From positions 1-64,000 of the forward strand of contig MTMY01000047.1 in NCBI GenBank assembly GCA_002010215.1: 64,000 bases of DNA, in the 5' to 3' direction. Position 1 is the stretch's first letter, and every line of letters begins with the position of its first letter. Under the pieces are notes generated by a model. That model did no database searches, had not been told where the DNA came from, and worked only from the letters and a program-made list of their open reading frames with translations. Below, piece by piece: positions 7,351-15,927 of the stretch. The translations under genes were made by a program, and so were the position numbers. Origin of the DNA: Archaeoglobus sp. JdFR-37 (GTDB lineage: Archaea; Halobacteriota; Archaeoglobi; Archaeoglobales; Archaeoglobaceae).

Positions 7351-7632
7351 GTGACCCATACAATTCTGCATGTAGTGGTTTTTACGTTTAAGATAATTGG
7401 TTTTGTTATAAGTATGTATATAGCATTATTAAGTTATCGCTCTTATATTAAGAAAGCAGATAGGTCCATGCTGTTTCTCGGTGCTGGATTTGCGGTAGTT
7501 TCTTTTGCCATTATAATCGAAGGAATAATTTACGAAGTGTTACTGTTAAGTTTAGAAATTGCTCACACACTCCAGAATGTTCTCTTCACAATAGGGATGA
7601 TACTAATATATTTATCACTAAGAGAAAATTGA
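7351..7632 (+). CDS. Small three-helix membrane protein (DUF7521-like) partner of the regulator
   Basis: Starting with GTG immediately after the regulator's stop codon, this 93-residue product has three predicted membrane segments (about 5-27, 38-58, 68-88) separated by a short basic loop (YRSYIKKADRS). Small membrane proteins of this layout are often encoded directly after winged-helix regulators in haloarchaea and related groups (DUF7521), and I assign it there tentatively. It could sense or sequester the regulator at the membrane, but nothing in the sequence proves this. Confidence 0.55.
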   Translation: MTHTILHVVVFTFKIIGFVISMYIALLSYRSYIKKADRSMLFLGAGFAVVSFAIIIEGIIYEVLLLSLEIAHTLQNVLFTIGMILIYLSLREN

Positions 7633-7736
7633 CAATTCTCAATCTTCCCATTTTGTCTGCTAGATGCAAGGAAAGAGGATAATGTGTAAAATTAAAGGAT
7701 AAAATTAAAGGAATTAAATAACCATAAATAACTAAG

Positions 7737-7762
7737 TTAGAGAATATATATCTCTTCTCTAA
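7737..7762. terminator. Hairpin between convergent genes, possible bidirectional terminator
   Basis: TTAGAGAA (7737-7744) and TTCTCTAA (7755-7762) form an 8-bp stem with a 10-nt loop, followed by GGTTTTATTTC. It lies between the converging ends of the genes at 7632 and 7778. The rest of 7633-7777 is AT-rich with a short direct repeat of AAAATTAAAGGA near 7687-7712 and no gene. Confidence 0.45.
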
Positions 7763-7777
7763 GGTTTTATTTCAAAA

Positions 7778-9916
7778 TTAGTGTAGAATTCTCATAGCAT
7801 TAAATACAGCTATCAGAGTAACACCGATGTCTGCAAATACTGCCTCCCACATGGTTGCCACCCCAAGAGACCCCAGAATGATGAAGAAACCCTTAACGGT
7901 CAGAGCAAACCCTATGTTCTGCCAGACTATATGCTGGGTTCGCCTTGCTATTCTGATGGATTTTGGTACTTTTGATGGCATATCGTCCATTATAACAACA
8001 TCTGCCACCTCTATTGCAGCTTCACTTCCAAGCCCACCCATGGCTATTCCAACGTCTGCTCTCGCAATAACGGGGGCATCATTTATTCCATCTCCAGCAA
8101 AGGCAACTCTACCGTTTCTACCTTTAAGCCCCTCTACAACCCTCACTTTATCTTCAGGCAGGAGTTCAGCATAGTATTCATCCACTTCAAGCTTATCTGC
8201 CACCTTCTCTGCAATCTCCCTGCTATCTCCTGTAACCATGACAACCCTACAGCCAAGCCTTTTCAGCTCATCCACTGCTTTCCTCGCATCCTCTTTCAGC
8301 TGATCCGCCACAATAATGTAGCCTGCATAAATTCCATTTACTGCAACATGAACAATAGTCCCTTCAACATCACATGAATCGTGCTCTATGTCCATTTCAT
8401 GCATCAGGGCATCGTTACCCACAATTATTGAATAGCCATTGATCTCTGCTCTTACGCCTCTGCCAGATATCTCTTCGTAGCTTTTGACCGAGTAATTTGG
8501 GTAACTTTTAACTGAACTGTCAACCTCTCCAGAATCACCTTCTCTCCAACTTATCTCGTCCTTCTCGTAAGCCTCCACTATTGATCTGGCGATGGGATGG
8601 TTGGAGTGCATTTCCGCAAGAGCGGCGTATCTAAGCACATCCTCCTGGCTAAATCCGTTCTTCGCCACTACCTCTGCAACCCTGAAATTTCCCTTGGTAA
8701 GCGTCCCTGTCTTATCGAAGGCGACGATTCCAGCTGAACTGAGAACGTCGATGAAATTCGCTCCTTTTACAAGTATCCCTTCCCTTGCTGCCTTCCCAAT
8801 TGATGCAAAGTAGCTCAGGGGAACTGAGAGGACGAGAGCACAGGGGCAAGAGATAACAAGCAGAACTAAAGCTCGATAAATCCAGGGTGTAAAAGGTTCA
8901 CCAAGCATTACAGGTGGGATTAACGCAACAGAAGAAGCAAGAGCTATGACCGCGGGGGTATAATAGCGGGCGAAGCGGGTTATGAACTTCTCCGCCATCG
9001 CTTTTCTGCTGCCTGCTTCTTCCACAAGCTGGAGGATTCTTGAGACTGTTGAGTCGCTGAATGGCTTTGTCACTCTCACCGTGATCAGACCACCCATGTT
9101 CACCATGCCTGAAAGAACTTCATCTCCTTCAGCAACACTTCTCGGTTCTGATTCTCCTGTTAAAGCGGATGTATCGACCGCTGAGGAGCCTTCAATGACC
9201 ATTCCGTCAAGAGGTATTTTCTCTCCTGGCCTTACAACAATGATGTCTCCAACCTTCACTTCTTCCGGCTTGACTTTGATGATGTCTCCATCAACCCTGA
9301 GATTTGCGTAGGTGGGCTTTATTTCCAGCAATGCCTTTATCGACCTACGGGATTTCCCTACTGCCAAATCCTGGAAGAACTCCCCAATTCTGAAGAAGAG
9401 CATCACACCGACAGCCTCAGGCATCTCATGAATTGCAATGGCTCCAATCGTCGCAATACTCATCAGGAAGTTCTCGTCAAATATGGCTCCTTTTGTGATG
9501 TTTCTGCCAGCTTTCCAGAGTATTCTCCAACCGGCAATCAGATAAGCTGAAAAGAACAGGCTATATTCGGCTAAGGGTAGAGAGTGAAGAGTCTCACCTA
9601 AGAATATTCCAGTTAAAAATAAGGCTGAAGATGCAATAATTGAGATCAGATCTTTTTTAGGGTCCTCTCCATCTTCTCTACCTTTATCGACATGAAAACC
9701 ACCAAAGTCATCGTGCTCAACCTCCACCTCTGGCTCAACTTTTTTGATGGTTTCCACAACTTTATCAATATCTTCAGCATCCACAACAAGCTCAGAGGTG
9801 GAGAAGTTTACAGCAGCAAATTTTACTCCTTCCTGTTTTTTCAACTCTTCCTCAATCTTGACCGCACAGGTTGCACAATCAAGACCCTTCAGCTTGTACC
9901 TCTTTATTCCCTTCAC
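7778..9916 (-). CDS. cadA: P1B-type heavy-metal-transporting ATPase (Zn/Cd/Pb class)
   Basis: The 712-residue protein has an N-terminal heavy-metal-associated domain with GLDCATC (about residues 13-17), membrane helices, an actuator loop (TGES), the CPC motif (SCPCALVLS) in the sixth helix, the phosphorylation site DKTGTLTKG, the nucleotide site SNHPIA and the hinge GDGINDAP. The last helices contain ADIGVTLIAVFNAMR, the DxG signature of P1B-2 pumps for Zn, Cd and Pb. It should export divalent soft metals from the cytoplasm using ATP. The ArsR-type sensor gene ends 6 nt upstream, so they form an operon. Confidence 0.9.
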   Translation of the reverse strand: MKGIKRYKLKGLDCATCAVKIEEELKKQEGVKFAAVNFSTSELVVDAEDIDKVVETIKKVEPEVEVEHDDFGGFHVDKGREDGEDPKKDLISIIASSALFLTGIFLGETLHSLPLAEYSLFFSAYLIAGWRILWKAGRNITKGAIFDENFLMSIATIGAIAIHEMPEAVGVMLFFRIGEFFQDLAVGKSRRSIKALLEIKPTYANLRVDGDIIKVKPEEVKVGDIIVVRPGEKIPLDGMVIEGSSAVDTSALTGESEPRSVAEGDEVLSGMVNMGGLITVRVTKPFSDSTVSRILQLVEEAGSRKAMAEKFITRFARYYTPAVIALASSVALIPPVMLGEPFTPWIYRALVLLVISCPCALVLSVPLSYFASIGKAAREGILVKGANFIDVLSSAGIVAFDKTGTLTKGNFRVAEVVAKNGFSQEDVLRYAALAEMHSNHPIARSIVEAYEKDEISWREGDSGEVDSSVKSYPNYSVKSYEEISGRGVRAEINGYSIIVGNDALMHEMDIEHDSCDVEGTIVHVAVNGIYAGYIIVADQLKEDARKAVDELKRLGCRVVMVTGDSREIAEKVADKLEVDEYYAELLPEDKVRVVEGLKGRNGRVAFAGDGINDAPVIARADVGIAMGGLGSEAAIEVADVVIMDDMPSKVPKSIRIARRTQHIVWQNIGFALTVKGFFIILGSLGVATMWEAVFADIGVTLIAVFNAMRILH

Positions 9917-9922
9917 TTACTC

Positions 9923-10306
9923 TCACCTGGTTTCACGTTCCTCTCCAATATGCTCCAGAGCTATGTCAAGAATAGCAGCCACATGTTCATCGTCGAGACT
10001 GTAATAAACATTTCTGCCCTTCCTCCTGTATTTCACCAGCTTTTTGTCCCTCAAAACTCTGAGCTGATGAGATACTGCTGAGACGGATAAGCCTGTAATT
10101 GTGGAAATATCGCAGGTGCAGAGTTCATGCCTGGACAAAGCGAGAAGTATCTTGATGCGAGAAGAATCGCCGAATGCCTCTAGAAATTCCGCCAGTTCCA
10201 CTATACGCTCATCTGATGGCAGGCTTGAGGTTACTGTCTCTAGATATTCCCCTGTGCTTCCTCCTTTGCACACTGGTACTCTCTCACTTTTCTCACTTTT
10301 TTCCAT
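9923..10306 (-). CDS. ArsR/SmtB-family metal-sensing repressor
   Basis: The 127-residue winged-helix protein contains ELCTCD in the alpha-3 helix (the soft-metal site of ArsR/CadC), a Cys near the N-terminus (VPVCKGG) and DEHVAAILDIALEHIGEE near the end, which fits the alpha-5 zinc motif DxHx10HxxE. It therefore seems to carry both soft-metal and Zn sites and should release DNA when metal is high. I place the start at ATG 10306: the TATA sequence at about 10328-10338 lies 26 nt upstream, giving a leaderless mRNA. A TTG at 10324 is in frame but would sit inside the operator. Confidence 0.85.
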   Translation of the reverse strand: MEKSEKSERVPVCKGGSTGEYLETVTSSLPSDERIVELAEFLEAFGDSSRIKILLALSRHELCTCDISTITGLSVSAVSHQLRVLRDKKLVKYRRKGRNVYYSLDDEHVAAILDIALEHIGEERETR

Positions 10307-10328
10307 ATTTGAACAATTGCTCAAATAT
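10305..10328. promoter_or_regulatory. ArsR/SmtB operator overlapping the start site of the metal-efflux operon
   Basis: ATATTTGAACAATTGCTCAAATAT is a 24-bp near-perfect inverted repeat with the 12-2-12 form known for ArsR/SmtB operators (TGAACA...TGCTCA core). It covers the predicted transcription start and start codon of the repressor, with a TATA box (TATACTATA-like on the minus strand) immediately upstream. Repression of both repressor and pump through this site is the expected arrangement. Confidence 0.8.
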
Positions 10329-10397
10329 AGTATATAATGGTTTCGGGAGTGAAGTCGTCAATTTGATGAAGCTCGGGGGTGGCAGAGGAGCAGGGTG

Positions 10398-11435
<1,038 letters not shown>

Positions 11436-11468
11436 TCAAGTCATTTTTGGATTCTAATCGCTCTTGAA

Positions 11469-11633
11469 TTATCTCTTGAATTCTGTATATCCGCACTTGC
11501 CGCAGCTTCTTCTATCCTTGTGCTCAGCCAAGAAGACACCTTCGCCACATCTTGGACAGAACTTCTTTTTCCTCACAACGGTGTCTCCCTTTATCTCGTA
11601 GAATGAAGAGACCTTAACCTCCGACTTGCCCAT
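11469..11633 (-). CDS. rps27ae: 30S ribosomal protein S27ae
   Basis: This 54-residue gene is shorter than usual cut-offs. It begins [14 protein letters not shown] and carries the zinc ribbon FCPRCGEG ... [10 protein letters not shown] (CxxC, CxxC) of S27ae. It lies directly after S24e (the two neighbouring codons abut at 11633/11634) in the order conserved across euryarchaea. The gap to kae1 is 48 nt. Function is a structural zinc-binding protein of the small ribosomal subunit; the archaeal form lacks the ubiquitin fusion seen in eukaryotes. Confidence 0.95.
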   Translation of the reverse strand: MGKSEVKVSSFYEIKGDTVVRKKKFCPRCGEGVFLAEHKDRRSCGKCGYTEFKR

Positions 11634-11963
11634 TTACGCTCCCCCCTCACTTTCTTGCCCTTCAGATTCAGCGGATTCAGTAGATTCGAAATTCCTTTTG
11701 ATGATATAGTCTTCTTCTACTGCCCTCAGGTCTTCAGGAGTCTCGTAGATCCTTGCATAACAGTATGCTTCGCTCTTCCCGAATTCGGGCTTGATCCACT
11801 CTATAACAATTCTGTCCGCATCCACTGCAAAAAGACCTGAAAGCTTCTGCCTCACAGCCTGTCTTGAAGGAGTTACTCCTTCCTCTTCATATTTCAACCT
11901 GAAATAGACCTCTTTTCTTTTCAGCAACGGGTTATCCTTCTCTTTCTCAACGAGGATCTCCAT
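11634..11963 (-). CDS. rps24e: 30S ribosomal protein S24e
   Basis: The 109-residue protein matches archaeal S24e from its first strand (NPLLKRKEVYFRLKYE) through VTPSRQAVRQKLSGLFAVD and the conserved GKSEAYCYARIYET. The last 20 residues form a Ser/Glu-rich tail, a common variable extension. It follows the dephospho-CoA kinase gene by 4 nt and abuts S27ae, so it is translated from a polycistronic mRNA. Confidence 0.95.
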   Translation of the reverse strand: MEILVEKEKDNPLLKRKEVYFRLKYEEEGVTPSRQAVRQKLSGLFAVDADRIVIEWIKPEFGKSEAYCYARIYETPEDLRAVEEDYIIKRNFESTESAESEGQESEGGA

Positions 11964-11967
11964 TCAA

Positions 11968-12549
11968 TCACCTCCCAGCATGGGTTCTGATTATGTTTAT
12001 AATTTCTTCCCCTCTCTCTCCTTTTTCCATCTTCTGCAAAACATCCAGTATTAGAAGCTTTTTGTCACGGGTGATTTCGAGGGCGATTACACCCCTGCCC
12101 GGCATCCCGTAAAGTATTACAGAATTTTCGGGCAGGATTGCGATGAGAGGCATGGTTGCAAGGTCTTCCTCTCCTCTCACAAAAATCTTTACTCTCTCCC
12201 CTCTTTCAGCAGTACTAACAGCTTCAACCAGCCCCTCAACCAGTTCCAGGCTTATGACAGCTTGGGGATTGGACACTTCAATTTCAGCATAATTTTCTGT
12301 TAGTGAATTTATCTTTTCCAGAAACTCTTGGTCGACTTCTTCTCTTTTGGTTTTCGCGTCGAAGATTACGATGTCTGGTTCAATGCTTGCCTTCAACGCA
12401 AAATAGCTCACAACATCTCCGACACATGCTATCAGCCTGGCCTCCTTCACTTCCTCAATCTGTTTGTAAAGTTCCTCCCCGCTCCCCTCGTAAAGCTTTC
12501 CATGGGGTTTTCCAAAATATTCTCTAAGCGATTCAGGAAGCTTTATCAA
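11968..12549 (-). CDS. GTP-dependent dephospho-CoA kinase (DUF359)
   Basis: The 193-residue protein belongs to the archaeal DUF359 family, shown in Thermococcus to be a GTP-dependent dephospho-CoA kinase completing coenzyme A synthesis. Features seen are LIACVGDVVSYFALK (glycine/aspartate start of the fold), PDIVIFDAKTKREE and the conserved EDLATMPLIAILPENSVILY. It is placed between Spt4 and S24e, its usual neighbours in euryarchaea, with 1-nt and 4-nt gaps. Confidence 0.9.
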   Translation of the reverse strand: MIKLPESLREYFGKPHGKLYEGSGEELYKQIEEVKEARLIACVGDVVSYFALKASIEPDIVIFDAKTKREEVDQEFLEKINSLTENYAEIEVSNPQAVISLELVEGLVEAVSTAERGERVKIFVRGEEDLATMPLIAILPENSVILYGMPGRGVIALEITRDKKLLILDVLQKMEKGERGEEIINIIRTHAGR

Positions 12550-12550
12550 A

Positions 12551-12739
12551 TCAGCCCACCCTCAGTGCGTATTTGCCGGGATACTTCACTCCAAGCTTTT
12601 GAGCTATCTGGCTTTTCTCGGGATCAACAATGACGATGTATCCGTACCACTCCTTGGTAAGCTCGCTGCTTCCGCAAACCCGGCAAATGGTTGCATCCAT
12701 ATTTATATACTTGCACTTTCTGCATGCCAGCTCAGTCAT
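12551..12739 (-). CDS. spt4: Transcription elongation factor Spt4 (RpoE'')
   Basis: The 62-residue zinc-ribbon protein has CRKCKYI and CRVCGSSELTKEW as the two CxxC pairs, and ends with the 'GKYALRVG' beta strand typical of archaeal Spt4. It partners Spt5 to increase RNA polymerase processivity. Its start overlaps the stop of rpoE' by 4 nt, showing translational coupling. Confidence 0.95.
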   Translation of the reverse strand: MTELACRKCKYINMDATICRVCGSSELTKEWYGYIVIVDPEKSQIAQKLGVKYPGKYALRVG

Positions 12740-13305
12740 TGAGTGGCCTCCTCCTTGACCTTCTTAATCTCCTCCTCAAGCCACTTGATTGCACCAAGCC
12801 AGGGCTGGCGCATAGTCAGACCAATCTTGCTTCTCTCAGGCTCTCTCTCCTTTAGACTTAAAGCCACAATTCTGGCCCTGACAGCATCTCCCTCTTCAAG
12901 CACCTTCTTCGTCTCTTTGCCCACCAACCTCTTGCCCTTCTCGTCATAGACCATGTAATCATCTGTAATCTGGCTCATGTGGAGAAGCGCGTCCAGCGGG
13001 CCAATGGAAACAAAAGCTCCGAATTCTACGATTTCCACAACTTCACCTTCAATAACCTCTTGAAGAAGGGGCTTGAAGGTTATTGCAGAAAAAACCACAT
13101 CAAAGTAAATGGCTCCATCACCCTCGATTATCCTGCCCTCACCAATCTCGTCTATACTCTCAATTCCCACTATCATTCCATACTCTCTGTCCAGTTTTCC
13201 TTCAAACTGCTCCCAGAGCAGATCATTTATCACTTCATTCAGGTCTTCTCCCAGCCTCGTAGGAGGTACCCTCACCGTATCTCGTACCCTCATCCTCGCA
13301 TACAT
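12736..13305 (-). CDS. rpo7: RNA polymerase subunit Rpo7 (RpoE')
   Basis: The 189-residue product begins MYARMRVRDTVRVPPTRLG and has an N-terminal tip domain and an S1-type OB domain (EGEVVEIVEFGAFVSIGP). It forms the polymerase stalk with Rpo4 and contacts nascent RNA. ATG 13303-13305 is chosen over GTG 13314 because GGTGAT lies just upstream with proper spacing; the longer forms would begin within that ribosome site. It is first in an operon with spt4, DPCK, S24e, S27ae and kae1. Confidence 0.93.
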   Translation of the reverse strand: MYARMRVRDTVRVPPTRLGEDLNEVINDLLWEQFEGKLDREYGMIVGIESIDEIGEGRIIEGDGAIYFDVVFSAITFKPLLQEVIEGEVVEIVEFGAFVSIGPLDALLHMSQITDDYMVYDEKGKRLVGKETKKVLEEGDAVRARIVALSLKEREPERSKIGLTMRQPWLGAIKWLEEEIKKVKEEATQ

Positions 13306-13416
13306 GAGCATCACCAGAAGAATGCATGAGGAGACGGAGAGCTGGCAATATAAATTTAACCTTCATTTAACCATTCCGGTACGAAATTTTATATTGACAC
13401 CTATCCAACATCTATC

Positions 13417-14205
13417 ATGGAAGACTATTTCATTTCTGACGGGTTGAGGCTGAGATATCTGGATGTGGGAGACGAATCAAAGGGTGACCCCGTCATACTG
13501 GTTCACGGGCTTGGAGAGAGGATTGAGGGTTGGAAGTTTCAGATTGAGGAATTCTCAAAACATTTCAGGGTTCTAGCTCTGGATTTGCGTGGATTTGGTG
13601 AATCGGAAATTCCGGCAGAATTCATCGGAGCTGAGGACTTTGCCAGAGATATTTTCAACCTGATGGAACATGCGGAGATAAAGCAAGCTCATCTCCTTGG
13701 CCTTTCCATGGGCGGTATTGCATGTCTCGCATTCTATAAGCTTTATCCTGAGAAAGTCAAATCCTTCATTCTCGCCGATACAACCGCTTACTTTCCTGAA
13801 GAGTTTCAGGGGGCTCTTGCAGAAAGGCTCAGGTTGATGGATGAGATGGGGATGGAGGGGATAGCAGCAGCAATAGCAGAACTTTCGATTCACAAAGACG
13901 ATCCTGAGCTCAAAAAGCTTGTTAGAGACATTATCGCCCAGAATGATCTGAACTTTTACAGAAAAGTTACAGTGGAGCTTGCCAAAGCCGATTACAGGGA
14001 TTTGCTTCCAAGAATAAACGTTCCAACCCTTGTGATTGTTGGGGAATTCGATGTCACAACACCTCCTGAACTATCCAGATACCTGGCCGAAAAGATTCCT
14101 GGAGCAGAGCTGAAAATAGTAGCCAATTCCGCCCATCTGGCAAAACTGGAAAATCCGGAGGAATTTAACACCCACATACTTGATTTCTTGAAGAGGGTGG
14201 CGTGA
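13417..14205 (+). CDS. Alpha/beta hydrolase (esterase/enol-lactonase-like)
   Basis: The 262-residue protein has the oxyanion motif VHGLGERIEGW, nucleophile elbow GLSMGG (Ser about 95), acid Asp in VGEFDVTTP and His in NSAHLAKLENPEEF. This is the classic catalytic triad of the PcaD/MhpC-like family; substrate is not predictable. A TATA-like ATTTTATATTG (13386-13396) 26-30 nt upstream suggests a leaderless start at ATG 13417. It is divergent from rpo7 and stands alone. Confidence 0.8.
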   Translation: MEDYFISDGLRLRYLDVGDESKGDPVILVHGLGERIEGWKFQIEEFSKHFRVLALDLRGFGESEIPAEFIGAEDFARDIFNLMEHAEIKQAHLLGLSMGGIACLAFYKLYPEKVKSFILADTTAYFPEEFQGALAERLRLMDEMGMEGIAAAIAELSIHKDDPELKKLVRDIIAQNDLNFYRKVTVELAKADYRDLLPRINVPTLVIVGEFDVTTPPELSRYLAEKIPGAELKIVANSAHLAKLENPEEFNTHILDFLKRVA

Positions 14206-14320
14206 GTTGTGCTGAGTTTGGAAGTGTGCCTGAAACTGTATCTGGTTCTCCGATTCTAAGACTGTATGAATAATCCCGTACTAAAATCCTTAAGCAGAAC
14301 TCAAATCCCAAGCAAACCCT

Positions 14321-14326
14321 TATAAT
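14321..14326 (+). promoter_or_regulatory. TATA box of rfcL
   Basis: TATAAT at 14321-14326 is centred 26 nt before ATG 14350, predicting a leaderless rfcL mRNA. This supports the longer N-terminus that includes both copies of the duplicated EKYRP segment. Confidence 0.55.
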
Positions 14327-14349
14327 CTCCTATTCAGATTTTTAGTTGG

Positions 14350-15876
14350 ATGGAGCCAGTTGAGTCAGTGGAGAAATACAGACCGCTGTGGGTGGAAAAA
14401 TACAGACCGCAGACGCTGAAGGATGTTGTTGCAGATAAGACCATCATCGAAAAGGTGACTGCTTGGGCCAAGAAATGGCAGAGTGGTGGAATCCAGAAAC
14501 CTCTCCTCTTTGGTGGCCCGCCGGGGATTGGGAAGACAAGCTTGGCTTTAGCTCTAGCAAACACCTTTGGTTGGGAAGCTGTGGAGCTCAACGCCAGTGA
14601 TCAGCGGAACTGGCAGATAATAAACAGAATAGTTGGAGAAGGAGCCTTTAATCAGACTATAAGCGATGAGGGTGAATTTCTGTCAACTGAAGCCGGGAAG
14701 TTGAAGCTGATAATTCTAGATGAGGTGGATAACATCCACAAAAAGGAGGATGCCGGAGGTGAAGGGGCTCTTATCCGACTGCTCAAAAAAAGGCCAAGAC
14801 AGCCCATCATTCTGATAGCAAACGACCCCTATGCTCTTTCTCCAGAGCTCAGAAATTTGTGCGACATGGTGAACTTCAAGAGACTGGATATAAGAAGGAT
14901 TGTTAAGGTTTTGGAGAAAATATGTTCTGCTGAGGGAGTAAAGGCCGATAAGAAGGTGCTGGAGGCAATTGTCAGAAATGCTGGCGGAGATTTAAGAGCA
15001 GCAATAAACGATTTGCAGGCCATAGCTGAGGGAAGAGAAGAGATAAAGATAGATGATGTGGTGATTGCAAAAAGAACCCAGGAGAGTGATGTTTTCAAGG
15101 TTATGCAGAAAATTTTCAAGACCTATTCTACGGCAGTTCACAATGAAGCCATGCTTTTGGACGAATCGCCAGACGACCTGATAATGTGGGTTGATGAGAA
15201 CCTTCCCAGAGAATACATAGGGGAAGATCTGCTAATGGGCTACAAAGTCCTCTCCAGGGCAGATATATTTCTTGGCAGGGTTAGAAGGAGGCAGTTCTAC
15301 AGGATGTGGAAGTATGCAAGCTATCTGATGACTGTAGGTGTTCAGCAGAGTAAGCGGGAAATCAGGAAGGGTTTTACGCGATACCAGCGCCCGTCTACTT
15401 GGCAGATGCTGTTCAGGACTAGATCTATGAGGGAGAGACTGAAAAGCATCCTTACTAAAATCTCCCGTTACTCGCACCTTTCTACCAAGAAAGCATATTC
15501 TGAGATGTATTTCCTTTTGAGAAAACTTATTTCTGAAGCTGAAATACCTGTTGCCGCATCTATTTCAGCTTTTTACGATTTTTCTGAAGAAGATCTTGTT
15601 TTTATGACCGGTGATGAAAAGAGGGCAAAGGAGATAGCAGAATACATTGCGAAGTATGGTCTACACAGGGTGGAGGATGAGAGCTTCTTGTCAACTTTCG
15701 ATAGGAAGGTCGAAGCTGTGGAGGGTGTGGAGGAGGAACTCGAGAGATTTGAAAAGAAAGAAGATGATGAAGAGATGGAAGAAGCTGTTGAACTCAAACA
15801 GGAAGACTCAAAAACCAGAAAAAGAGCCAAAAAAGGCAAGACGAAAGATGCCACTCTGGATACATTCTTCAGTTGA
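14350..15876 (+). CDS. rfcL: Replication factor C large subunit
   Basis: The 508-residue AAA+ clamp-loader subunit has Walker A GGPPGIGKTSLA (about residues 57-68), Walker B LIILDEVDN and the 'NASDQRN' motif; the C-terminus is lysine/glutamate rich and ends in ATLDTFFS, a PCNA-interacting (PIP) box. It loads PCNA with RfcS. The N-terminus is odd: VEKYRPLW-VEKYRPQT is a 24-nt tandem duplication (14368-14386 repeated at 14392-14410, one mismatch). RfcL orthologs normally have a single WVEKYRP at the very start. No rfcS gene is adjacent. Confidence 0.95.
   Translation: MEPVESVEKYRPLWVEKYRPQTLKDVVADKTIIEKVTAWAKKWQSGGIQKPLLFGGPPGIGKTSLALALANTFGWEAVELNASDQRNWQIINRIVGEGAFNQTISDEGEFLSTEAGKLKLIILDEVDNIHKKEDAGGEGALIRLLKKRPRQPIILIANDPYALSPELRNLCDMVNFKRLDIRRIVKVLEKICSAEGVKADKKVLEAIVRNAGGDLRAAINDLQAIAEGREEIKIDDVVIAKRTQESDVFKVMQKIFKTYSTAVHNEAMLLDESPDDLIMWVDENLPREYIGEDLLMGYKVLSRADIFLGRVRRRQFYRMWKYASYLMTVGVQQSKREIRKGFTRYQRPSTWQMLFRTRSMRERLKSILTKISRYSHLSTKKAYSEMYFLLRKLISEAEIPVAASISAFYDFSEEDLVFMTGDEKRAKEIAEYIAKYGLHRVEDESFLSTFDRKVEAVEGVEEELERFEKKEDDEEMEEAVELKQEDSKTRKRAKKGKTKDATLDTFFS
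14368..14410 (+). repeat. Tandem duplication at the 5' end of rfcL
   Basis: GTGGAGAAATACAGACCGC (14368-14386) recurs as GTGGAAAAATACAGACCGC (14392-14410), a 24-nt unit with one mismatch over the 19 nt compared. It adds exactly eight codons, so the frame is kept. Confidence 0.85.
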
Positions 15877-15927
15877 CTGTATTAATGCAGAGTTTGGTGA
15901 ACTGGGAGGGGATCGTGAGGGATTGAA

